From Burkholderiales bacterium (lineage in GTDB: Bacteria > Pseudomonadota > Gammaproteobacteria > Burkholderiales > JAEUOS01), in the NCBI GenBank assembly GCA_947456845.1, contig CANGUJ010000314.1, forward strand, positions 1-5,123: a stretch of 5,123 nucleotides of DNA. The letters are read 5' to 3'. Shown piece by piece: positions 1 through 5,123 of this stretch (within the stretch, counting starts at the first letter, position 1; each line of letters begins with the position of its first letter). Below the pieces are notes generated by a model, which worked only from the letters and a program-made list of their open reading frames with translations, did not search any database and was not told the origin of the DNA. The translations under genes and the position numbers were made by a program.

Positions 1-1
1 C

Positions 2-1714
2 GTCACGGTGCCCTGCGATTCCCCGTTTTTTCCGGAAGACCTGGTCGAGCGCATGTTCGATGCGCTCGAAGCCACCGGCAGCAAGGTGGCGGTGGCCACC
101 AGCGGCGCGCAGCCCCACCCGGTGTTCACCCTGGCGCGGCGCAGCGTCATCGAGCACCTGACCGACTTCCTCAAGTCGGGCGGCCGCAAGATAGACGCCT
201 GGTACGACACCCTGCCTGTGGCGCATGTCGACTTCAGCGACGAAACCCTGTTCGGCAACATCAATACGCCGGCCGAACTCGACGCATTCGAGCGCGGCGT
301 CGCGCCGCCGCCGCGCCAGCAGAAACCGCGCTTCCGGCGCGAAGAGAACGCGCCCGGCGATGTCACCCCCGCCCCCGACGCGGCCGCGCTTGCGGCGGCC
401 ACGGATTTCCTCACCGAGATCATGGCGGCGCCGGCGCCCGCGCCCGACGACCTGGCGTCGCTGGTCAGTTGCATCGACGGCTACGACCCGAACGCCTTGC
501 CGGTCGCCAAGGTCAACGAGGTGATCCGCCAGTTCGTGCAGCCGATCGCCGGCGTCGAGCAGCTGGCCGTGCGCGACGCGCTCGGCCGCATTCTCGCCGC
601 GGACATTGTTTCGCCCATCAATGTGCCCGCCCATGACACTTCGGCGATGGACGGCTGGGCGGTACGCGGCACCGACCTCGATGCCGGCGCGGAGATCGTC
701 CTCACCGAGATAGGCCAGGCGCTCGCCGGGCGTGAGTTCACCGGAAAGGTCAGCCGCGGAGAGTGCGTTCGCATCACCACCGGCGCGGTCATGCCGCACG
801 GCTGCGACACCGTCATTCCCCTGGAACTGGTCAAGGCCGACGGCGGGCGCATCCGCATTCCCGGCGGCCAGGAGGCCGGCGCCAATCGCCGGCTCGCCGG
901 CGAAGATCTTGAGAAAGGCAAGCCCGCGCTGCGCGCCGGCACCCTGTTGCGCCCGGCGGAACTGGGGCTGGTCGCCTCGCTCGGCATCCCCGAGGTGCGG
1001 GTGCGGCGGCGGCTGCGGGTGGCGTTCTTTTCCACCGGCGACGAACTCCGGTCGCTCGGTGAGCGCCTGGGCGAAGGCGAGGTCTACGACAGCAACCGCT
1101 ACACGCTGTTCGGCATGCTGCGCCGCATGGGTGTGGACGCCATCGACATGGGCGTGGTGCGCGATGATCCGGACGCGCTCGAAGCGGCTTTTCGCGCCGC
1201 CGCCGCGAATGCGGACGCGGTCATCACCTCTGGCGGGGTTTCGGTGGGCGAGGCCGACTACACCAAGCAGATCATGAAGAAACTCGGGGACGTGGTGTTC
1301 TGGAAAATCGCCATGCGCCCGGGGCGACCGATGGCCTTCGGCCGCATCGCCGACGCGGGCAAGGCGGCCTACCTGTTCGGCCTGCCCGGCAACCCGGTGG
1401 CGGTGATGGTGACCTTCTATCACTTCGTGCGCGCCGCCCTGCTGCACATGGCCGGCGCCGCGTCGATCGAATCGCCCATACTGCAGGCGCGTTCCCTGGA
1501 GGCCATGCGCAAGAAGCCCGGCCGCACCGAGTACCAGCGCGGCATCCTGGAGATCCGTGACGGCATCGCCTGCGTGCGCATCACCGGGGCGCAGGGCTCC
1601 GGCATCCTGCGCTCGATGAGCGAGGCCAACTGCTTCGTCGTTCTCCGGCATGAACAGGGCAACGTGGCCGCGGGCGACCCGGTCGACGTGCTGCTGTTCG
1701 ACGGGCTCGTCTGA
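2..1714 (+). CDS. MobA-MoeA fusion protein, molybdenum cofactor guanylyltransferase / molybdopterin molybdotransferase (5' partial)
   Basis: This is a cytoplasmic bifunctional enzyme of molybdenum cofactor synthesis. MoeA inserts molybdate into adenylated molybdopterin, and MobA then adds GMP to give molybdopterin guanine dinucleotide. The frame is open at the left edge, so the GTG at base 8 is not the start. The MobA nucleotide-binding N-terminus lies outside the window. Counting from the first whole codon, residues 1-100 are MobA-like: PCDSP at 4-8, then VDFSD and NINTPAEL (NINTP at 86-90), close to the E. coli MobA C-terminus. Residues 100-154 are a Pro/Ala-rich linker. Residues 155-570 are a full-length MoeA (E. 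coli MoeA is about 411 aa). Counterparts of the E. coli active-site residues are present: Asp217 (SAMDGWA), Thr260 (TTGA), Glu348 (STGDEL), Asp388 (VRDD), Asp419 (GEADYT), Pro462 and Pro465 (LPGNP). The order follows the moaA-mobA-moeA arrangement I know from beta-proteobacteria, so moaA may lie upstream. The family call is firm. The fusion needs the missing 5' end to be fully proven. Confidence 0.93.
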   Translation, partial: VTVPCDSPFFPEDLVERMFDALEATGSKVAVATSGAQPHPVFTLARRSVIEHLTDFLKSGGRKIDAWYDTLPVAHVDFSDETLFGNINTPAELDAFERGVAPPPRQQKPRFRREENAPGDVTPAPDAAALAAATDFLTEIMAAPAPAPDDLASLVSCIDGYDPNALPVAKVNEVIRQFVQPIAGVEQLAVRDALGRILAADIVSPINVPAHDTSAMDGWAVRGTDLDAGAEIVLTEIGQALAGREFTGKVSRGECVRITTGAVMPHGCDTVIPLELVKADGGRIRIPGGQEAGANRRLAGEDLEKGKPALRAGTLLRPAELGLVASLGIPEVRVRRRLRVAFFSTGDELRSLGERLGEGEVYDSNRYTLFGMLRRMGVDAIDMGVVRDDPDALEAAFRAAAANADAVITSGGVSVGEADYTKQIMKKLGDVVFWKIAMRPGRPMAFGRIADAGKAAYLFGLPGNPVAVMVTFYHFVRAALLHMAGAASIESPILQARSLEAMRKKPGRTEYQRGILEIRDGIACVRITGAQGSGILRSMSEANCFVVLRHEQGNVAAGDPVDVLLFDGLV

Positions 1715-1717
1715 AGG
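1713..1717 (+). promoter_or_regulatory. Ribosome binding site of ureD, overlapping the moeA stop
   Basis: GAAGG lies six bases before the TTG at 1724 and shares the last two bases of the upstream TGA stop (1712-1714). The stop is in the same frame as ureD, and TTG is the first start-type codon after it. This site therefore decides the start. It also suggests that ribosomes finishing mobA-moeA re-initiate on ureD (translational coupling, inferred). Confidence 0.6.
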
Positions 1718-1723
1718 CGCCGC

Positions 1724-2608
1724 TTGCGCCTGACGCCGACAGCCGGCCGGCTCGACAGCCCCCCCGCGGACGAGCACGGCGCGGGCTGGCATGCCCGGCT
1801 CGAGCTCGGCTTCGAATCGGCCGCCCCCGGTAGCACCGTGCTCGCCCACCGCAGCCATGTCGGGCCTTTGCGGGTGCAGAAGGCGCTCTATCCGGAAGGG
1901 AGGCGCGTTTGCCACAGCGTGATCGTGCATCCGCCGGGCGGCATCGCCGCCGGTGACAGGCTGGAAATCGACATCCGGCTCGCCGCCCATGCACACGCCC
2001 TGGTGACCACCCCGGGCGCGACCAAGTGGTACAAGACGCCGTGCAGCGCCGCCGCCCAGTCGACGTGCATCCGCATCGCGCGCGGCGCCATCCTCGAATG
2101 GCTGCCCCAGGAGGCCATCGTCTTCAACCACGCCAACCCCTGCTCGACGCTCGACGTCACCCTGGCGGCCGGCGCGCTTTTCATCGGCTGGGACATCCTG
2201 TGCTTCGGGCGCACGGCCGCAGGCGAGACCTATGCCGAGGGTCGCTATCGCCAGTGCTGGCAGATTCGCCAGGAGCACGCGCTGCTGTGGAACGAGACAG
2301 GTGTGCTCGAAGGCGGCAGCGCGCTCATGGCCGCGCCCGCCGGCATGGGCGGCGCGCCCGTGTGCGCCACGCTCGTCGCCGCGGGAAAGCCGGTCGACAG
2401 CGCCCTGCTCGATGCCTTGCGCGCCGAAATGGCGGCCCTGCCGGCGCGCGGCCGCATCGCCGCCACGCGATTGCCGATGGCGGTGGCGGTGCGCTACCTC
2501 GGCCATTCGACCGAGGAAGCGCGCACCGCCCTGGTCGCCGTGTGGAGCATACTGCGACCGCACCTGGCCGGCATCGAGGCGCGCCCGCCGCGGTTATGGC
2601 GCACTTGA
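1724..2608 (+). CDS. ureD: Urease accessory protein UreD (UreH family)
   Basis: UreD is a cytoplasmic scaffold that binds apo-urease and, with UreF and UreG, guides nickel into the active site. The 294-residue product runs the length of the family. It has the GWHA start (21-24), HVGPLRVQKALYPEG (45-59), HPPGGI (69-74), the GD pair (77-78), TTPGATKWY (95-103), EWLPQE (125-130), GWDILCFGR (155-163), ETG..EGG (191-198) and a C-terminal LRPHLAG then RLW. Klebsiella UreD shows the same blocks in the same order. The TTG start is chosen because it has a well-placed GAAGG and keeps the conserved Gly-Trp block; a later start at the GTG near 1838 would lose that block. Seven cysteines are present (63, 107, 115, 140, 160, 178, 214), more than I recall for Klebsiella UreD. 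It sits 9 bases after mobA-moeA and 49 bases before a molybdenum hydroxylase gene, with no ureA, ureB or ureC in view. The family call is strong. Its partner in this organism is unknown. Confidence 0.93.
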   Translation: MRLTPTAGRLDSPPADEHGAGWHARLELGFESAAPGSTVLAHRSHVGPLRVQKALYPEGRRVCHSVIVHPPGGIAAGDRLEIDIRLAAHAHALVTTPGATKWYKTPCSAAAQSTCIRIARGAILEWLPQEAIVFNHANPCSTLDVTLAAGALFIGWDILCFGRTAAGETYAEGRYRQCWQIRQEHALLWNETGVLEGGSALMAAPAGMGGAPVCATLVAAGKPVDSALLDALRAEMAALPARGRIAATRLPMAVAVRYLGHSTEEARTALVAVWSILRPHLAGIEARPPRLWRT

Positions 2609-2657
2609 GACGGCGCCGCTGGGCGCATCGAAAATTGACAAGAGAGAGGGGACAGGC
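2609..2657 (+). other. 49-base gap between ureD and the small hydroxylase subunit gene
   Basis: This is the only gap of any size in the window. It holds the Shine-Dalgarno run at its end, a weak inverted repeat (GCGCC/GGCGC, about 2613-2625) and a TTGACA at 2635-2640. There is no T-tract, so no intrinsic terminator is seen. There is also no matching -10 box before the ATG, so no promoter can be claimed. Confidence 0.5.
2643..2650 (+). promoter_or_regulatory. Ribosome binding site of the small hydroxylase subunit gene
   Basis: The purine-rich run GAGAGGGG ends seven bases before the ATG at 2658. It is the best Shine-Dalgarno match near any candidate start in this frame, which is open from well upstream. 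It therefore supports ATG 2658 over earlier in-frame starts that would overlap ureD. Confidence 0.65.
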
Positions 2658-3119
2658 ATGACCATCACCGTGAACGTCAACGGAAAGCCGCGTACAACCA
2701 ACGCGGCCCCGGCGACCCCGTTGCTGTATGTTCTGCGCAACGATTTCGAACTCAATGCCGCCAAGTATGGCTGCGGCGCGGCGCACTGCGGCACCTGCAC
2801 CGTGCTGATCGACGACAAGCCGGTGCGCTCCTGCGTGACCCCGGTGTCCGCGGTAGGCAAGGCCAATGTCACCACGCTCGAGGGACTCGGCACCCCCGAC
2901 AAGCTGCATGCGCTGCAAAAGGCGTTCATCGACGAGCAGGCGGCCCAGTGCGGCTACTGCATTCCCGGGATGATCATGTCGGCCAAGGCGCTGCTCGATG
3001 CCAATCCCAAGCCCAACGATGCGGACATCATCGAGGCGCTGGCCGGCAATCTGTGCCGCTGCGGCACCCATAACCGCATCGTGCGCGCGATCAAGCGCGC
3101 CGCCGGAGTACAGGCATGA
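2658..3119 (+). CDS. Two-[2Fe-2S] small subunit of isoquinoline 1-oxidoreductase / nicotinate dehydrogenase type molybdenum hydroxylase
   Basis: This 153-residue protein is the electron-transfer subunit. It takes electrons from the molybdenum centre of the large subunit through two [2Fe-2S] clusters. Residues 1-75 form a plant-type ferredoxin domain with Cys39, Cys44, Cys47 and Cys59 (CxxxxCxxC, then C). Residues 80-150 form the four-helix second-cluster domain with QCGYC (Cys98, Cys101) and CRCGTH (Cys133, Cys135). Gln97, just before Cys98, is the position that normally contacts the molybdopterin. The length is usual for IorA/NicA-like proteins (about 150-160). The stretch FIDEQAAQCGYC and the CGTH ending resemble NicA of nicotinate hydroxylation more than CO dehydrogenase CoxS or xanthine dehydrogenase small subunits. 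There is no signal peptide, so export would have to occur together with the Tat-bearing large subunit. The stop overlaps the next start as ATGA. The subunit type is very sure; the substrate cannot be read from the sequence. Confidence 0.94.
   Translation: MTITVNVNGKPRTTNAAPATPLLYVLRNDFELNAAKYGCGAAHCGTCTVLIDDKPVRSCVTPVSAVGKANVTTLEGLGTPDKLHALQKAFIDEQAAQCGYCIPGMIMSAKALLDANPKPNDADIIEALAGNLCRCGTHNRIVRAIKRAAGVQA
3105..3108 (+). promoter_or_regulatory. Ribosome binding site of the large hydroxylase subunit gene
   Basis: GGAG lies seven bases before the ATG at 3116, inside the last codons of the small-subunit gene. Together with the ATGA stop/start overlap at 3116-3119 it points to coupled translation of the two subunits, which suits an enzyme needing equal amounts of both. 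Confidence 0.65.
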
Positions 3120-3241
3120 GCCCCGCCCGCACCCGCCCGGCCGTCAGCACGGCGCGCCGCGACTTCCTCAGGCGCAGCGCACTGCTCAGCGTCGGTTTCT
3201 CGCTGGTCCCGGCGCTGGAAATCGGCGCGCAGCAGGCCTCC
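3116..3241 (+). other. Twin-arginine (Tat) signal peptide of the large hydroxylase subunit
   Basis: Residues 1-42 have an arginine-bearing N-region, Arg14-Arg15 in the setting ARRDFLR (consensus SRRxFLK), and a moderate hydrophobic core SALLSVGFSLVPAL (21-34). No clean AxA cleavage site is visible; candidates are after Ala38, Ala41 or Ala44, so the end given is approximate. This implies export of the folded enzyme to the periplasm, carrying the signal-less iron-sulfur subunit with it. Confidence 0.8.
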
Positions 3242-5123
3242 AGCGCGCCGCGCCTGCCCGGCAGCCTGCACAACAACCGCATGCTCGACGGCTGGCTGGG
3301 CATCAACCGCGACGGCACCGTCACCGTCTTCACGGGGAAGATCGAACTCGGGCAGGGCATCCTCACCGCGCTCTCCCAGATCGCCGCCGATGAACTCGAC
3401 GTCGACCTGAAACGCATCCGGATGGTCTCAGGCGACACCTCGCTCACCCCTAACGAGGGCGTGACAGCCGGCAGCCTGTCCCTGCAGGACAGCGGCACCG
3501 CGCTGCGCTTCGCCTGCGCCGAGGCGCGCGAGATGCTCATGCAGGCAGCGGCGGTGAAACTTGGCGTGCGCACCGCGGCGCTGACGGTGGAGGACGGCGT
3601 GGTCGGCAATCCCGCCGGCCAGAAGGCCGCCTACTGGGAACTCGCCGACGCCGGCATGCTCAAGCGCGAGGCCACCGCGCGCGCCAAGCCCAAACTGCCC
3701 GGCGAAATGAAGGTGGTGGGACGGGATATCCCGCGCCGCGACATCCCCGGCAAGGTCACCGGCGCCGAAGCCTACGTGCATGACATGCGCCTGCCGGGCA
3801 TGCTGTTCGGCCGGGTGGTGCGTCCGCCCTCGCCGCGCGCCAGGCTGGCGTCCTTCGACGAGAAGGCGCTGCGCCGCCTGCCGGGTATCGTGGCCGTGGT
3901 GCGCGACGGCAACTTCCTGGGCATCGCGGCGGAGCGGGAGGAGCAGGCCATCGCCGCCGTGCAGGCGGCGCGCAAGGCCGCGAAATGGGAGGAAAAAGGC
4001 GACCTGCCCGCCAACAACGCCTCGCTGTTCGAGCGCATGAAGGCCATGCGCTCGACCGACACGGTGGTCAGCGAAGTCAAGGGTCCCGAACCCGGCGCCG
4101 GCGCCCGTGTCGTGCAGGCCAACTACACCCGCCCGTTCCAGTCGCACGCCTCGATCGGCCCGTCCTGCGCGGTGGCGCAATGGAAAGACGGCAAGCTTGC
4201 CGTGTGGTCCCACTCCCAGGGCGTGTTCCCGCTGCGCGGCGACCTGGCCAAGGCCCTGCGCATGCCGGAAACCAGCATCACGGTCAGCCATCGCGAAGGC
4301 GCCGGCTGCTACGGCCACAACGGTGCCGATGATGTGGCCCTGGATGCCGCCCTGGTGGCGCGCGGCGCGAACGGGCGCCCGGTCAAGCTGCAGTGGTCGC
4401 GCGAAGACGAATTCGCATGGGAACCCTACGGCTCGGCAATGGCCATCCGCATGCAGGCCGCGCTCGACCCGAACGGCAGGATCGTGAACTGGGAGCACGA
4501 ACTCTGGAGCCATACCCACAGCACCCGCCCCTACGATCCGGACGGCTGCAACCTGCTGGCATCCTGGCATTTGCAGGATCCGCTCAAGCCGGGCCCGGCG
4601 CGCAACATTCCGCAACCGGCAGGCGGCAGTGACCGCAATTCGATTCCGCTCTACAAGTTCCCGCGCCAGAAGGTCACCAACCACATGCTCATGGACATGC
4701 CGGTGCGCGTTTCGGCGCTGCGCGGCCTGGGGGCTTACGCCAACATCTTCGCGCTGGAGAGCTTCATGGACGAGTTGGCCGTCGCCGCCGGCAGCGATCC
4801 GGTGGCTTTCCGGCTGCGCCACATGGAGGATCCCCGCGCGCGCGCCGTGATCGAGGCCGCCGCCGCAAAGTCCGGTTGGCAGCCCAATGCCCGGGGAGAC
4901 GGCAGGCGCGGCCGCGGCATCGGTTTCGCCAAGTACAAGAACCTGGCCTGCTACTGCGCGGTGGTGGTGGACATCGAGGTCGATCCGGCCAGCGGCGCGG
5001 TCAAGGTTCTCAAGGCGGTAAGCGCAGCCGAAGCCGGCCAGATCGTCAACCCCGACGGATTCCGCAACCAGATCGAGGGAGGCATCATCCAGTCGGCCAG
5101 CTGGACCCTGCGCGAGGCGGTCA
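3116..5123 (+). CDS. Molybdopterin-binding large subunit of isoquinoline 1-oxidoreductase-like molybdenum hydroxylase, Tat-exported (3' partial)
   Basis: This is the catalytic subunit of a xanthine dehydrogenase family enzyme (IorB type), which hydroxylates a carbon of an N-heterocycle or oxidises an aldehyde with water as the oxygen source. The frame stays open from ATG 3116 to the window edge: 669 residues are visible, and I expect about 700-760 in full. A twin-arginine signal (ARRDFLR, residues 13-19) is followed by a hydrophobic stretch (21-34). Family blocks in order are LGQG (78-81), DIPGKVTG (209-216), FQSHASIGPSCAVAQW (341-356), EGAGCYGHNGADD (394-406), HTHSTRP (466-472), RGLGAYANIFALESFMDELA (536-555) and, at the right edge, IVNPDG followed by QIEGGIIQS. 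A family position often Asp appears to be Glu639 here. The C-terminal GxGE motif with the catalytic glutamate would lie beyond the window and cannot be checked. It follows the small subunit with a 4-base overlap. No FAD subunit is seen; a c-type cytochrome acceptor is plausible but would be outside. The substrate is unknown. Confidence 0.92.
   Translation, partial: MSPARTRPAVSTARRDFLRRSALLSVGFSLVPALEIGAQQASSAPRLPGSLHNNRMLDGWLGINRDGTVTVFTGKIELGQGILTALSQIAADELDVDLKRIRMVSGDTSLTPNEGVTAGSLSLQDSGTALRFACAEAREMLMQAAAVKLGVRTAALTVEDGVVGNPAGQKAAYWELADAGMLKREATARAKPKLPGEMKVVGRDIPRRDIPGKVTGAEAYVHDMRLPGMLFGRVVRPPSPRARLASFDEKALRRLPGIVAVVRDGNFLGIAAEREEQAIAAVQAARKAAKWEEKGDLPANNASLFERMKAMRSTDTVVSEVKGPEPGAGARVVQANYTRPFQSHASIGPSCAVAQWKDGKLAVWSHSQGVFPLRGDLAKALRMPETSITVSHREGAGCYGHNGADDVALDAALVARGANGRPVKLQWSREDEFAWEPYGSAMAIRMQAALDPNGRIVNWEHELWSHTHSTRPYDPDGCNLLASWHLQDPLKPGPARNIPQPAGGSDRNSIPLYKFPRQKVTNHMLMDMPVRVSALRGLGAYANIFALESFMDELAVAAGSDPVAFRLRHMEDPRARAVIEAAAAKSGWQPNARGDGRRGRGIGFAKYKNLACYCAVVVDIEVDPASGAVKVLKAVSAAEAGQIVNPDGFRNQIEGGIIQSASWTLREAV

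Noticed and set aside
8..10. GTG as the true start of the first gene
   Set aside because: The frame continues to the left edge with residues (Val-Thr-Val before PCDSP) that fit the MobA strand leading into this motif. The gene is cut by the window.
2611..2630. Inverted repeat in the gap after ureD as a terminator
   Set aside because: The stem is only about five base pairs and no run of T follows, so it does not qualify as an intrinsic terminator.
2635..2640. TTGACA as a -35 box for a promoter of the hydroxylase genes
   Set aside because: A spacing of 17 bases would put the -10 box at 2658-2663 (ATGACC), which is the start codon itself and does not resemble TATAAT.
2232..2657. Upstream extension of the small iron-sulfur subunit frame into ureD
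   Set aside because: The frame is open, but the extra residues are an Arg/Ala/Pro-rich shadow of ureD. The conserved ferredoxin domain begins exactly at ATG 2658, which has a good ribosome site.
2026..2661. Forward 211-codon frame overlapping ureD
   Set aside because: It is dominated by Arg, Ala, Gly and His with no motif, in another frame of a clear ureD gene; a GC-rich shadow.
3428..4822. Reverse-strand open frame of 464 codons opposite the large hydroxylase subunit gene
   Set aside because: It is antisense to a strongly conserved coding region, rich in Ala/Arg/His/Gly as expected from mirrored GC-rich codons, and shows no recognisable domain. It is best explained as a shadow.

Overview
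The window reads as four tightly packed genes, all on the + strand, from a GC-rich genome (roughly two thirds G+C by eye, with strong G/C third-position bias). The MoeA sequence has the 'DGYDPNALPV' type of start that I associate with beta-proteobacterial moaA-mobA-moeA loci. A beta-proteobacterium (Rhodocyclales or Burkholderiales type) is therefore my best guess. It rests on family resemblance only.

Layout. (1) Bases 2-1714 hold the 3' part of a fused mobA-moeA gene, which enters from the left edge: a MobA C-terminal part, a Pro/Ala-rich linker and a complete MoeA. (2) Bases 1724-2608 hold a full-length urease accessory protein UreD, starting with TTG only 9 bases after the moeA stop. (3) Bases 2658-3119 hold the small two-[2Fe-2S] subunit of an isoquinoline 1-oxidoreductase / nicotinate dehydrogenase type molybdenum hydroxylase. 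(4) From 3116, in a 4-base ATGA overlap, runs the large molybdopterin-binding subunit. It carries a twin-arginine signal and leaves the window at the right edge before its stop codon. The only non-coding gaps are 9 and 49 bases. No terminator, tRNA, repeat, mobile element or CRISPR was seen.

How the genes fit together. MoeA inserts molybdate into molybdopterin and MobA adds GMP. The last two genes form a molybdenum hydroxylase that should be exported by Tat as a folded, cofactor-loaded complex and would probably oxidise an N-heterocycle or aldehyde in the periplasm. So cofactor synthesis and a cofactor user sit side by side.

Two things do not fit simply. UreD is a nickel-urease maturation factor, and no ureABC or ureEFG lies next to it here. 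In addition, MobA makes the guanine dinucleotide cofactor, whereas enzymes of the isoquinoline oxidoreductase family normally use the cytosine form. The UreD placement is the most interesting point. It is either a urease operon split by insertion of the hydroxylase genes, a chance neighbour, or a UreD recruited to another metalloenzyme. The sequence shown cannot decide between these.
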